Source: Bradyrhizobium sp. U87765 SZCCT0048 (GTDB lineage: Bacteria > Pseudomonadota > Alphaproteobacteria > Rhizobiales > Xanthobacteraceae). Taken from it: 64,000 nt of DNA. This document shows positions 32,595 through 41,773 of this stretch, one piece after another (position 1 is the first letter of the stretch; every line of letters begins with the position of its first letter). A program made the position numbers and the translations under genes. The notes under the pieces were generated by a model. It saw only the letters and a program-made list of their open reading frames with translations, made no database searches and was not told the DNA's origin. Location: assembly GCF_018131225.1 (NCBI RefSeq), contig NZ_JAFCMM010000001.1:496001-560000 (forward strand). Reading direction: 5' to 3'.

Positions 32595-32669
32595 ATTGGA
32601 TAAAATATTGGGTGCGACAATGCAATAATATTGACTTCCCGTCGCTTTGACCGTTTGATTTTATCCAAT
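32595..32669. promoter_or_regulatory. Paired inverted 12-bp operators in the GntR/SDR divergent gap
   Basis: ATTGGATAAAAT at 32595-32606 and its exact inverted copy ATTTTATCCAAT at 32658-32669, 51 bp apart in an AT-rich stretch that contrasts with the GC-rich genes. Position between divergent GntR and SDR promoters makes them candidate binding sites for the GntR protein. Confidence 0.65.
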
Positions 32670-32691
32670 TCTGGAATTCGGGAGCAGAAAC

Positions 32692-33459
32692 GTGGACGGG
32701 ACGGAACGGCGCGCCGCCGTGGTGACGGGCGGCAGCGGAGGCATTGGGGCTGCAATCTGCAGGGCGCTGGCGGCCGCCGGACTGCGCCTCGCGGTGCTCG
32801 ACCGTCACCACGCACCGGTCGAATCGCTGGTCAGCCAGTTGCCCGGCCGCGGTCATCTCGCCCTCGCCGCCGACATCTCCCGCGAACAGGACGTCCGCGA
32901 CGCCTTCGACCAGGCGCAGGCCGCGCTCGGCGAGATCGCCGTGCTGGTCACCGCGGCCGGCGTGCTGATGCTGCAGCCCGACGGCTCGCGCCATCTCGTC
33001 GCCGACACGCCGACCTCCGAGTGGCAGACCACGCAGGACGTCAACGCCACCGGCACCTTCCTGTGCTGCCGCGAATTCGCAAGCCGCCTGCCGCAGCGGC
33101 TCGACGGCGGCCGCATCGTCACGCTGTCGTCGGTCGCCGCGCAGCTCGGTGGCTACCGCTCGAGCGCGGCCTACATCGCCAGCAAGTCCGCCGTGCTCGG
33201 CTTCACCAAGGTGCTGGCGCGCGAGCTGGCGCCGCGTGCGGTGACCGTGAACGCAGTCGCGCCGGGATTGATCGATGCGCCGATGCTGCGGCTGTCGCTC
33301 GATCCCGCCGATGACGCCAACGCTGCCGCGCAGATTCCGCTCGGCCGGCTCGGCACGCCCGACGACGTGGCCGCCGCCGTGCGTTTCCTGGTGTCGGCGG
33401 ACGCGTCCTACATCACCGGCGCCACCATTGACGTCAACGGCGGCTATCGGATGCAATAG
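32692..33459 (+). CDS. SDR-family NAD(P)-dependent oxidoreductase
   Basis: 255 residues from a GTG with GGGAG upstream. The Rossmann motif TGGSGGIG is at residues 12-19, and the catalytic triad Ser147, Tyr161, Lys165 (YIASK) is intact. The C-terminal part ends with the common SDR element SYITGATIDVNGGYRM. It oxidises or reduces a hydroxy/keto group; the substrate presumably relates to the compound imported by the Liv transporter that follows 57 bp downstream. Confidence 0.93.
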   Translation: MDGTERRAAVVTGGSGGIGAAICRALAAAGLRLAVLDRHHAPVESLVSQLPGRGHLALAADISREQDVRDAFDQAQAALGEIAVLVTAAGVLMLQPDGSRHLVADTPTSEWQTTQDVNATGTFLCCREFASRLPQRLDGGRIVTLSSVAAQLGGYRSSAAYIASKSAVLGFTKVLARELAPRAVTVNAVAPGLIDAPMLRLSLDPADDANAAAQIPLGRLGTPDDVAAAVRFLVSADASYITGATIDVNGGYRMQ

Positions 33460-33516
33460 CGACACCGCAAAACAACAATAACGACAACAACAACGACACA
33501 AACGGGAGGATTGATC

Positions 33517-34740
33517 ATGACAAGCGCAAGGCGCGACGGACTCAGGGGATGGGCCGCCGCAGGAGTTCTCGCCCTGCTCGGCTGGCCGGCGATCGGCCAC
33601 GCCCAGGAGGTCGGCCTCACCGACACCACCATCAGGATCGGCATGTTCGCGCCGCTGTCGGGCTCGAACATGGCCTATGGCTTCGACGTCGCCAACGCCG
33701 CGCGCATGTACTACGACAAGATCAACAAGGAAGGTGGCATCCACGGCCGCAAGATCGAGGTGGTGCTGGAGGACGATCGCTGCAACGCCAACGACCTCGT
33801 CGCCGCGGTCAAGAAGCTGGTCGAGCAGGACCAGGTGTTCCTGCTCAACGGCGGCTCGTGCTCCGCCGCGGTCGTCGCCGCCAAGGACTATGTGGTGCGC
33901 GCCAAGGTGCCGCTGGTGATGCTCAACGCCTCCGGCGACGGCGCCCTCTATCCGCCGACCGACTACATCTTCGGCGCCTACTCGATCTCGCAATATGCGG
34001 TCGGCGGTTCGATCGTCGACTTCGCGGCCAAGACGTTCGGCGCGAAGAAGATCGCCTACATCAACCACGACGACGCCTATGGCGCCTGGAACCTGGAAGG
34101 CTCGAAGGTCGACGCCACCGCCAGCAAGGTTGATCTTGCGGTGGAATCGATCAGCCCGACGATCACTGACGTGACCGCGCCGTTCATCAAGCTGCGGGCC
34201 AGCAATCCGGACGTGCTCGCCATCGTCGCCTACGCCCGCCCGGCGGCGCTGCTGATCAAGAAGGCCTACGAGCTCGGCTTCAACAAGCCGATCATCCTCT
34301 CTGTCAACGGCACTGCGAACCTCACCCAGCTCGCCGAAAACGTCGGCGGCAAGGACGCGCTGAAGAACCTCTACGTCCAGGACGTGCTCGCCGACCTGCC
34401 CGGCGGCCCGAAGATCAAGTGGGTCTACGACATGTACAAGGCGGCCTATCCCGACCTCGCCGCCAAGCCCGACCATCCGCAGGCCTACATGCCCTACGGC
34501 ATCCCGCCTGCGATGAGCATCGTCAAGGCGCTGCAGGACGCAGGCCCGCAGCCGACCCGCGAAAAGGTGCTCGCAGCGCTCAAGAGCCAGCACCTCGACA
34601 CCGGGGTCATGGCCGGTCCGATCGCCTTCGGTCCCAACGAGCGCGCCGCCAACAAGTCGACCATCTTCATCAAGTTCGACGGCACCAGCCAGGTGCTGCA
34701 GCCCGGCGTCTTCACCACACGCTGGCAGTACAAGGGCTGA
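33517..34740 (+). CDS. Liv-type periplasmic substrate-binding protein
   Basis: 407 residues with a signal peptide (hydrophobic core GWAAAGVLALLGWPAIGHAQ). The mature type-1 binding fold starts VGLTDTTIRIGMFAPLSGSN, then DKINKEGGIHGRKIEVVLED and LLNGGSCSAAVVAAKDYV. The GGGAGGA site is ideally placed for the ATG at 33517. First structural gene of the second Liv-type transporter, whose subunits follow on the same strand. A strong hairpin with a T-run lies just after it, which should keep the binding protein in excess over the membrane subunits. Ligand unknown; the GntR/SDR context suggests a catabolised carboxylate. Confidence 0.92.
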   Translation: MTSARRDGLRGWAAAGVLALLGWPAIGHAQEVGLTDTTIRIGMFAPLSGSNMAYGFDVANAARMYYDKINKEGGIHGRKIEVVLEDDRCNANDLVAAVKKLVEQDQVFLLNGGSCSAAVVAAKDYVVRAKVPLVMLNASGDGALYPPTDYIFGAYSISQYAVGGSIVDFAAKTFGAKKIAYINHDDAYGAWNLEGSKVDATASKVDLAVESISPTITDVTAPFIKLRASNPDVLAIVAYARPAALLIKKAYELGFNKPIILSVNGTANLTQLAENVGGKDALKNLYVQDVLADLPGGPKIKWVYDMYKAAYPDLAAKPDHPQAYMPYGIPPAMSIVKALQDAGPQPTREKVLAALKSQHLDTGVMAGPIAFGPNERAANKSTIFIKFDGTSQVLQPGVFTTRWQYKG

Positions 34741-34748
34741 CACCGCCC

Positions 34749-34779
34749 GCCGCGGGGCGCCCTCGCCCCGCGGCTTTTT
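34749..34779 (+). terminator. Rho-independent terminator/attenuator inside the second Liv operon
   Basis: 11-bp perfect stem GCCGCGGGGCG (34749-34759) / CGCCCCGCGGC (34764-34774) with loop CCCT and a following TTTTT. It lies 8 bp after the binding-protein stop and 25 bp before the permease ATG, so partial termination here would set subunit stoichiometry. Confidence 0.8.
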
Positions 34780-34804
34780 CTGTCCGTCGTCGAAAGCACC
34801 AGCC

Positions 34805-35707
34805 ATGGATGTCGACCTCGTCCTTCTCTTCCTGCAACAGGGCGTGGCGTCCGGCCTCGTCGTCGGCAGCGTCTATGCGCTGCTGGCGCTGGCCATCGTC
34901 ATCATCTTCAAGACCTCGGAAGTGCCGAACTTCGCGCAGGGCGAGATGCTGATGGCCGCCGGCTACGTGGCGCTCTACCTGTTCGTGTTCCGCGCGCTGC
35001 CGGCTGTTGTCGCCATTCCCATGACCATCGTGCTGGCGTTCGTCGGCGCGGCGCTGTTCCGCCGCGTCGTGCTGACGAAGGTCGCCGGCGCCAGCGGCAG
35101 CCCGATCAACCTGGTGATCGCGACCCTCGGCCTGTCCTATGTGCTCAAGGGCCTCGTCCGGCAGACCGGCTTCGGCGACACGCCGCGCTCGTTCCCCGCA
35201 CTGGTGTCGACGGACTCGCTGATGATCGGCCAGGCCAGCGTCACCCGCCTCGACCTTGCCATCCTCGGCACCGCCATCGTGGTGATGGCGGCGTTCTTCT
35301 GGATGTTCGGCTACACCAAACTCGGCCGCGCCATGCGCGCGGTCGGCATGAACCCGAAGGCGGCGCAACTCGTCGGCGTCAACCTCAACCGCATCCATGT
35401 CATCGTCTGGGGCCTGTCAGGCGCGATCTCGGCGATCGCCGCCCTGCTGATCGCCCCCAAGCTGCTGATGACCGCCGACATGGGCTCGATCGTCACCCTC
35501 GGCTTCGCGGCGGCCATCGTCGGCGGCTTCGCCAGCCTGCCCGGCGCCGTGGTCGGCGGCTTCCTGATCGGCATCGCCGAAAATCTCGTCGGTCTCTTCA
35601 TCTCCTCGCGCGCCATCGTGGTCGCGCCGTTCGTGGCCATCATGCTGGTGCTGATCCTGCGCCCGCAGGGCCTGTTCGGCGGCCGCGTCACCATCAAGAA
35701 GGTCTGA
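34805..35707 (+). CDS. livH: Liv-type ABC transporter permease (LivH)
   Basis: 300-residue polytopic permease. It has family stretches LVVGSVYALLALAIVIIFKT, PNFAQGEMLMAAGYVALYLF and LGRAMRAVGMNPKAAQLVGV, and ends with RPQGLFGGRVTIKKV. Pairs with the LivM gene that begins 1 bp after its stop. Belongs to the second Liv operon. Confidence 0.93.
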   Translation: MDVDLVLLFLQQGVASGLVVGSVYALLALAIVIIFKTSEVPNFAQGEMLMAAGYVALYLFVFRALPAVVAIPMTIVLAFVGAALFRRVVLTKVAGASGSPINLVIATLGLSYVLKGLVRQTGFGDTPRSFPALVSTDSLMIGQASVTRLDLAILGTAIVVMAAFFWMFGYTKLGRAMRAVGMNPKAAQLVGVNLNRIHVIVWGLSGAISAIAALLIAPKLLMTADMGSIVTLGFAAAIVGGFASLPGAVVGGFLIGIAENLVGLFISSRAIVVAPFVAIMLVLILRPQGLFGGRVTIKKV

Positions 35708-35708
35708 C

Positions 35709-36635
35709 ATGCGCGTCCTCGGCCTGATCGCCGCTGCGATCGCCCTCGTCGTCCTGCCGTTCGTCGCCACCGGCTATGTCATCTATCTCGCCAACCTGCT
35801 GCTGACCTTCACCGTGCTGTGCCTTGGCATGCACATCGTGATCGGCGAGGCCGGCCAGTTCTCGCTGGCCCAAGCCGCATTCTACGGCATCGGCATCTAC
35901 ACCAGCGGCCTCGCCGGACAGATTTTCGGCTGGCCGTTCCCGCTGTCGATCCTCGCCTCCGGCCTCGTCGCCGGCCTCGTCGGGTTGTGCATCGGCACCA
36001 TCGCACTGCGCATGCGCGACATTTATCTGGCGCTCGCCACCTTCGCGTTCGGCGAGGCCATGCAGTGGGTGTTCCTGTCATGGACGCCGGTGACCGGCGG
36101 CCCCAACGGCTTGCGCATTCCCCCCGCCACGCTGTTCGGCTTCGAGATCGTCTCCGACAAGCAGGCTTATCCGGTCGTGCTCGCCATCGCCGTGCTGATG
36201 ATCGGCGTAACGATCGTAATCTCGCGCTCGCGGCTCGGACGCGCCTTCCGCGCGGTGCGCGAGTCGGAGATCGCAGCCCTCGCCATGGGCGTGCCGGTGA
36301 AAGCGATGAAGCTTGCGGCGTTCGCGCTGTCGGCGTTCTTCGCCGGCGTCGCGGGAGCGATGTTCGCCCTCTATTCGACCTACATCCACCCCGACAGCCT
36401 CGGCTTCCAGACCACGATCCTGGTGCTGACCATGGTGGTGGTCGGCGGGCTCGGCTCGCTCGGTGGCGCGGTCGGCGGCGCCATCGTGTTCGGCCTGATG
36501 TCGGAGCTGCTGCGCCAGGCGCCGTCCTACCAGGAGATCATCTACGGGCTGATCCTGATCGTGTTCATGATGTTCGCGCCGCGCGGGCTGTTCGCGTTTG
36601 TCGGCGATAGCTTCAAGAGGTTCGCCCGTGCCTGA
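35709..36635 (+). CDS. livM: Liv-type ABC transporter permease (LivM)
   Basis: 308-residue permease beginning MRVLGLIAAAIALVVLPFVA and containing LGMHIVIGEAGQFSLAQAAF, SRLGRAFRAVRESEIAALAM and VVGGLGSLGGAVGGAIVFGL. It is immediately downstream of livH, and its last 8 bp overlap the GTG start of livG. Confidence 0.93.
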   Translation: MRVLGLIAAAIALVVLPFVATGYVIYLANLLLTFTVLCLGMHIVIGEAGQFSLAQAAFYGIGIYTSGLAGQIFGWPFPLSILASGLVAGLVGLCIGTIALRMRDIYLALATFAFGEAMQWVFLSWTPVTGGPNGLRIPPATLFGFEIVSDKQAYPVVLAIAVLMIGVTIVISRSRLGRAFRAVRESEIAALAMGVPVKAMKLAAFALSAFFAGVAGAMFALYSTYIHPDSLGFQTTILVLTMVVVGGLGSLGGAVGGAIVFGLMSELLRQAPSYQEIIYGLILIVFMMFAPRGLFAFVGDSFKRFARA

Positions 36636-37404
36636 TCCCCTGCTCCGGGTCGAGAACGTCACCGTCCGCTTCGGCGGCCTCGTCGCCGTCAACGACTTCA
36701 GCCTGTCGGTCGCCCCCGGCACCATCCATGCGCTGATCGGCCCGAACGGCGCCGGCAAGTCGACCACCTTCAACTGCATCTCGCGGTTCTACCAGCCGAC
36801 CTCCGGGCGCATCGTGTTCGACGGCGAGGACATTACGCGCGCGGCGGCCTCGACCATGGCGCGGCGCGGCATCGCCCGCTCGTTCCAGAACCTCGAACTG
36901 TTCAACGAACTGACCGTCGAGGAGAACATCCTGATCGGCGCCCATGTCCATGGTGATGGCGTCCACAGTGGCGGATCGCTGCGCGGCTGGCTGCAGGCGA
37001 GGCCGAAGGCGGTGATGGCCGACATCGACGCCATCATCGAGCGCACCGGGCTCGCCCCGTATCGCGGCCACAAGGCGCGCAACCTCGACTTCGGCCACCA
37101 GAAGCTGCTGGAACTGGCGCGGGCGCTGGCGATCCGGCCGCGCCTGCTGCTGCTCGACGAGCCGGCTGCGGGCCTGCGCAACCGCGAGATCTCGACCCTC
37201 GACCGCCTGCTCACCGACCTCGTCAGGAACGATGGCCTGACCATCCTGATCGTCGAGCATGTCATGCAACTGGTGATGTCGATCTCCGACCGCGTCACCG
37301 TACTGAACTTCGGCACCAGGATTGCCGACGGCACGCCCGACCAGATCCGCAACGATCCGGCCGTGATCGAGGCCTATCTCGGCAAGGAGGCCGCTCATGC
37401 CTGA
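36628..37404 (+). CDS. livG: Liv-type ABC transporter ATP-binding subunit (LivG)
   Basis: 258-residue ATPase from a GTG at 36628 overlapping the livM stop (AAGAGG upstream). Walker A GPNGAGKST at residues 38-46 and Walker B LLLLDEPAAGL are intact; the signature is the LivG-type LDFGHQKLLELARAL. A Gly/His-rich insertion (HVHGDGVHSGGSLRG) near residues 106-120 is a little unusual. Its 3' end overlaps livF by 8 bp. Confidence 0.94.
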   Translation: MPDPLLRVENVTVRFGGLVAVNDFSLSVAPGTIHALIGPNGAGKSTTFNCISRFYQPTSGRIVFDGEDITRAAASTMARRGIARSFQNLELFNELTVEENILIGAHVHGDGVHSGGSLRGWLQARPKAVMADIDAIIERTGLAPYRGHKARNLDFGHQKLLELARALAIRPRLLLLDEPAAGLRNREISTLDRLLTDLVRNDGLTILIVEHVMQLVMSISDRVTVLNFGTRIADGTPDQIRNDPAVIEAYLGKEAAHA

Positions 37405-38113
37405 CCTCCTGCTCGAACTCGACGGCGTCTCCGCCGCCTATGGCCGCATCCAGGCGCTGTCCCATGTCAGCCTCAAGATGGCACCGGGGTCGATCGTCGC
37501 CCTGCTCGGCGGCAATGGCGCCGGCAAGACCACGACGCTCAACACCATCTCGCGCCTCGTGCCGCTGACCGCCGGCGCCATCCGCTTCGAGGGCCAGCCG
37601 ATCGACCACCTCGCCTCGCATCAGGTGGTCAAGGCCGGCATCTCCCAGGTGCCCGAGGGCCGCGAGGTGTTTCGCGACATGAGCGTTCGCGAAAACCTCG
37701 ACATGGGCGCCTATGGCCGCGGCGATGCGGCCGGCGTGCGCGCCGATCTCGACCGTGCCTTCGACTATTTCCCGGTGCTGAAGCAGCGGCTGAAGCAGAA
37801 GGCCGGCACGCTGTCCGGCGGCGAGCAGCAGATGCTGCTGATCGCCCGCGCCCTGATGGCGCGGCCGCGCCTCTTGCTGCTCGACGAGCCGTCACTGGGC
37901 TTGTCGCCGGTGCTCGTGCAGAAGATCTTCGACATCGTCGCGCGGCTGCACGCCGACGGCCTCAGCATCCTGCTGGTGGAGCAGAACGCGGCCGTGGCGC
38001 TTGCCGCCTCGCAATACGCCTACATCCTGGAGAACGGCGAGATCGTGCTCGAGGGCGCCGCCGAGACGCTGCGCCAGGACGATTCCGTCCGCCGCACCTA
38101 TCTCGGCAGTTGA
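37397..38113 (+). CDS. livF: Liv-type ABC transporter ATP-binding subunit (LivF)
   Basis: 238-residue ATPase: Walker A GGNGAGKTT at residues 38-46, signature LSGGEQQMLLIARALM, Walker B LLLLDEPSLGLSP and the VEQNAAVAL switch. It is the last gene of the second Liv operon and is convergent with the MFS gene 12 bp away. Confidence 0.95.
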   Translation: MPDLLLELDGVSAAYGRIQALSHVSLKMAPGSIVALLGGNGAGKTTTLNTISRLVPLTAGAIRFEGQPIDHLASHQVVKAGISQVPEGREVFRDMSVRENLDMGAYGRGDAAGVRADLDRAFDYFPVLKQRLKQKAGTLSGGEQQMLLIARALMARPRLLLLDEPSLGLSPVLVQKIFDIVARLHADGLSILLVEQNAAVALAASQYAYILENGEIVLEGAAETLRQDDSVRRTYLGS

Positions 38114-38125
38114 GGCGCGAGCGCC

Positions 38126-39334
38126 TCAGGCCGGCTGCAGCCGCTCCGGCCGGCGCACCGGCCCGGTCGGGAACATCAGCGCGATCGCCACCGCCCCGAG
38201 CCCGACCGCGAACGAGCCGATGTAGAGCCAGTTGTAGCTGCCGTAATGGTCGAAGATCCAGCCGCCGACCGCCGGCCCCAGTGCCATTCCGAGACTGGAC
38301 ACCATCGCGGCCGCACCGAACACGGTGCCCATGATCGCCGGGCTGAAGGCGTCGCGCGCCAGCACCGCATAGAGCGGCATGACGCCGCCATAGGCCATGC
38401 CGAACACGATCGCCACCGCATAGAAATCGGCGAGATGGCCGGCGAACAGGTAGGCCCCGGCCGCGAACGCCTGCACCAGCAGGCCACCGACCAGCACGGG
38501 CTTGGCGCCGAAGCGGTCGCCGAGCAGGCCGAACACCAGCCGCCCGCCGAGCCCCGCGAGACCCTCGACGCTGTAGATCGTGACCGCTGCCAGCGGCGGC
38601 AGGCCGCACGTCATGGCGTAGCTGACGGTGTGGAAGATCGGCCCCGAATGGGTGGCGCAGCAGGCGAAGAAAGTCGCCGCCAGCACGATGAATTGCGGCG
38701 AGCGCAGCGCGGCGAGCGCGCGCGGCCCGGTGGACGCCGCCGCCGCGGCTGCATCGGAGGCCGGCGCGGCGGCCGGCGGCTGGCGCACCAGCAGCGTCGC
38801 CGGCACCAGCAGCCCCCAGGCCGCGACGCCGATGATCAGTAGCGCCGTACGCCAGTCGGTCGCCGACACCAGCCAGCTCGCGAACGGCGAGACGGTCATC
38901 GGCGCGACGCCCATCCCCGCCGACACCAGCGACACCGCAAGGCTGCGATGGGTTTCGAACCAGGCCGTCGTCAGCGCGATCATCGGTGCGAACAGGCTGC
39001 CCGCGGCAATGCCGAGCAGCACGCCATAGGCGAGCTGGAATTCGATCAACGTGGTGGCGCGGCTCGCCATCACGAGGCCGAGCCCGAGCAGCACCGAACC
39101 GCAGAGCACCACGATACGGGTGCCGTAGCGGTCACTGACCACGCCCCAGCCGAACGCGGCCACCCCCATGGTGAGAAAATCGAGGGTCATCGCGGCGGAG
39201 ATCCCGGCGCGCGACCAGCCCGTCGTCTCGGCGATCGGCTGCAGGAAGACGGCCAGCGAGAACAGCGCGCCGATGCCGACACAGCTGATCAGCGCGCCGG
39301 CTGCGACGATGACCCATCCATAGTGCCGTCTCAT
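38126..39334 (-). CDS. MFS transporter (oxalate/formate antiporter-like)
   Basis: 402 residues with twelve predicted helices. The start MRRHYGWVIVAAGALISCVG, the motif-A-like loop GWGVVSDRYGTRIVV and the central linker rich in Ala/Pro (PPAAAPASDAAAAAAS) fit the monocarboxylate/OFA branch of the major facilitator superfamily. It may take up a carboxylate related to the neighbouring Liv/SDR unit, but this is only context. Reverse orientation to that operon. Confidence 0.85.
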   Translation of the reverse strand: MRRHYGWVIVAAGALISCVGIGALFSLAVFLQPIAETTGWSRAGISAAMTLDFLTMGVAAFGWGVVSDRYGTRIVVLCGSVLLGLGLVMASRATTLIEFQLAYGVLLGIAAGSLFAPMIALTTAWFETHRSLAVSLVSAGMGVAPMTVSPFASWLVSATDWRTALLIIGVAAWGLLVPATLLVRQPPAAAPASDAAAAAASTGPRALAALRSPQFIVLAATFFACCATHSGPIFHTVSYAMTCGLPPLAAVTIYSVEGLAGLGGRLVFGLLGDRFGAKPVLVGGLLVQAFAAGAYLFAGHLADFYAVAIVFGMAYGGVMPLYAVLARDAFSPAIMGTVFGAAAMVSSLGMALGPAVGGWIFDHYGSYNWLYIGSFAVGLGAVAIALMFPTGPVRRPERLQPA

Positions 39335-39477
39335 CGGAACACCTCCGCACGCCCGCCGCGCGTTGGCCGCGAGTATCGAAGGGATCGCGGGGCAGGAAAA
39401 CCCCGGCCGTTCACATGTTCATGCGCGTCTGGACGTCGCCATGCGCATGGGAGCGGCAAACCGCGCGGTGAGTCCGC

Positions 39478-40698
39478 TCACATCGCCCGTCCAGCGACGC
39501 CCCGCCGCCTGAAGAGACCGCCGAGCCAGAGCGCGGTGATCACCGCCAGCACGGCCGCTGTCGCTACGAGCAGTGCTGCGGCTGGCCAGCCATGGCTGCC
39601 GATCAGCCCGCCGACCGCCACGGGACCAGCGGCCTGGCCGAGATTGCTGCCCTGCATCAGCAGCCCGACCGAGACCGGCACCAGCGCCGCCGCCGGCGCG
39701 AGCAGCGGCGCCGTCGACAGCAACGTCGCCGGGATCGCGCCGCCGATCATCGAGAACAGCACGCACAGCAGGAACGCGGCGGTGTCCGGCAGCACCGGCA
39801 GGAAGATGCCGAGCGCGCTCACGCCCATGATGCCGCATGCGGTGACGATGAGCGCCGCGCGCGGAACGCCGCGGGACAGCAGAACGCCGGCCGTGAGGTT
39901 GCCGACGATGTTCACGGCGGTGGCGAGCGCGCTGAGCAGGCCGGCGGTGCCATAGCCGACCTGCATCCGCTGCATCAGCAGCACTGGCAGGAAGCTGAAC
40001 AAAGCGAAGAACATCAGCGCATAGAGGGCAAAGCACACGGCCAGCAGCACCGGTCCCGGCGTGCGCAGGATCGTCAACACATCGCCCGGCAGGCGCCGCC
40101 AGGACGGCGCCACGGTCCGCATTGCGACGGGAATGACCATGGCGGCCGCGACCATCGCCAGGACGGCGAGAACCGCGCCGCTGGCCCAGATCACGCGCCA
40201 GCCGCCAAGCATCGGTCCCGCCACCATGGCGATGGACATCCCCGTGGCCATGAAGCAGCTCCACAACGCGAACACGATGTCGCGCCGTGCCGGATCGGCG
40301 ATGCGCTGCAGGATCGATGGTCCCGCCACCGTGATCAGCAGGAAGCCGAATCCCTCGATCAGGCGGGCGCCGAGCAGCACGGCGAATGTCGTGGCGCAGG
40401 CTCCGGCCGCGGCGCCGACGGCAAGCGCGGCAAGGCCCAGCAGCAGCATGCGGCGATCGCCGACGGCGGCGACGACCGCGCCGGCCGGGATGCCGCCGAA
40501 CAGTCCGAGCAGCGCGAAGATGCCGGTCACCCAGCCGAGCTGGCCGAAATCGAGGCCCAGGTCGGCCTGCAGCATCGGCACCGCGATCATCGCCTTGCCG
40601 ATCTGCAGCGACGAGACGATGCCGGAGCCGACGACCGCCGCCACTGCCGTCCAGCGCATCGCACCTTCGGTACGCAAGGCCTCGTTCATCTGCAGCAT
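39478..40698 (-). CDS. MFS transporter
   Basis: 406 residues with twelve hydrophobic helices. It includes ADLGLDFGQLGWVTGIFALL and GLFGGIPAGAVVAAVGDRRM (motif A region), typical of CynX/NimT-like or drug-type MFS members. The start is the ATG at 40698 with GAGG upstream; a frame to 40743 and an internal ATG (40689) are alternatives. It is divergent from a LysR gene, with a 17-bp palindrome in the gap, so LysR control is likely. Substrate unknown. Confidence 0.85.
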   Translation of the reverse strand: MLQMNEALRTEGAMRWTAVAAVVGSGIVSSLQIGKAMIAVPMLQADLGLDFGQLGWVTGIFALLGLFGGIPAGAVVAAVGDRRMLLLGLAALAVGAAAGACATTFAVLLGARLIEGFGFLLITVAGPSILQRIADPARRDIVFALWSCFMATGMSIAMVAGPMLGGWRVIWASGAVLAVLAMVAAAMVIPVAMRTVAPSWRRLPGDVLTILRTPGPVLLAVCFALYALMFFALFSFLPVLLMQRMQVGYGTAGLLSALATAVNIVGNLTAGVLLSRGVPRAALIVTACGIMGVSALGIFLPVLPDTAAFLLCVLFSMIGGAIPATLLSTAPLLAPAAALVPVSVGLLMQGSNLGQAAGPVAVGGLIGSHGWPAAALLVATAAVLAVITALWLGGLFRRRGVAGRAM

Positions 40699-40839
40699 CA
40701 CATGACCTCGCGACGGCGGGCAGCCTTGCTGAGGTTCTGGCATCTGGTCGTCATGGCTGTCGGCTCGCCCTCGCGTTGTCTCCGGGTCCAGATGCCAGTT
40801 TCAATCAATCGATGGAAGTGGCATAATTGGCATCAGAAC

Positions 40840-40856
40840 GATCTATCGAATAGATC
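40840..40856. promoter_or_regulatory. Perfect 17-bp palindrome, candidate LysR site
   Basis: GATCTAT-CGA-ATAGATC, 7-bp arms, ending 1 bp before the LysR start codon in the divergent LysR/MFS gap. The dyad includes T-N11-A-type spacing. Binding here would let the regulator repress its own gene and act on the MFS promoter. Confidence 0.6.
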
Positions 40857-41765
40857 ATGCTGGACGCTCTCACCCTCGACCAGATCCGCACCTTCGTGAC
40901 CGTCGCCGACAGCGGCAGTTTTCGCGCCGCCGCCATTCGGCTGTCGCGGGTCCAGTCCGCGGTCAGCCATGCCATCGCCAACCTCGAGGCCGAGCTCGGG
41001 GTCATGCTGTTCGACCGCGCGGGCCATCGCCCAAAGCTGACGCCGCAGGGGCACGCCCTGCTCGCCAATGCCCGCGACATCCTGCTGCGCATCGACGCGA
41101 TGCGGGCGCGCGCCCACGGCCTCGGCGAAGGCGTCGAGCTCGAGCTGTCGCTGACGGTCGATACCCTGTTCCCGATCGCCACGGTCGGCGCGGCATTGAC
41201 GGAGATGCGAAGCAGCTACCCGTCGGTGGCGATCCGCCTCACGGTTGAGCCGCTTGGCGGCCCGATCGCGGCGCTGCTCGACAAGCGCAGCACGCTGGCG
41301 ATCACCGCCGGCGAGAACTTCCGCGATCCGCGCATCGTCCTCGACGCGCTCGGCGCCATTGCCATGGTCGCAGTGGTCGCCGCGCGCCATCCGCTGGCGA
41401 CCCGGCGCAACGGCGAGGACACCAGCATCCCCGACCTCGCCGACCACCTGCAGATCGTGCAGTCCGATCCGACGCCGCTGTCGGAGGGGCGTGATTTCGG
41501 CGTGCTGTCGCCGCAGACCTGCCGCGTGGGCAGCCAGGACACCAAGCACGCCATGATCCTCGCCGGCCTCGGCTGGGGCCGGCTGCCCGCATGGCTTATC
41601 GTGCGCGACCTGGCCGAGGGGCGTCTTGTCCGCGTCGACACCCGCGCGCTCGGCCGCAACGCGACGGTCGTGACGGAAGCCTATCTCGCCCACCGGCTCG
41701 ACGCACCGATCGGCCCCGCGGCGCGGGCGTTTCGCGCCGCGCTGTCACGCCTCGCCGAGAGCTGA
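40857..41765 (+). CDS. LysR-family transcriptional regulator
   Basis: 302 residues. The N-terminal helix-turn-helix (LTLDQIRTFVTVADSGSFRA, AAIRLSRVQSAVSHAIANLE, GVMLFDRAG) and C-terminal substrate domain (SLTVDTLFPIATVGAALTEM, then HAMILAGLGWGRLPAWLI) are complete. It is divergent from the MFS gene at 40698 and probably controls it; the start codon abuts a palindrome. Confidence 0.93.
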   Translation: MLDALTLDQIRTFVTVADSGSFRAAAIRLSRVQSAVSHAIANLEAELGVMLFDRAGHRPKLTPQGHALLANARDILLRIDAMRARAHGLGEGVELELSLTVDTLFPIATVGAALTEMRSSYPSVAIRLTVEPLGGPIAALLDKRSTLAITAGENFRDPRIVLDALGAIAMVAVVAARHPLATRRNGEDTSIPDLADHLQIVQSDPTPLSEGRDFGVLSPQTCRVGSQDTKHAMILAGLGWGRLPAWLIVRDLAEGRLVRVDTRALGRNATVVTEAYLAHRLDAPIGPAARAFRAALSRLAES

Positions 41766-41773
41766 CGGCGCCG

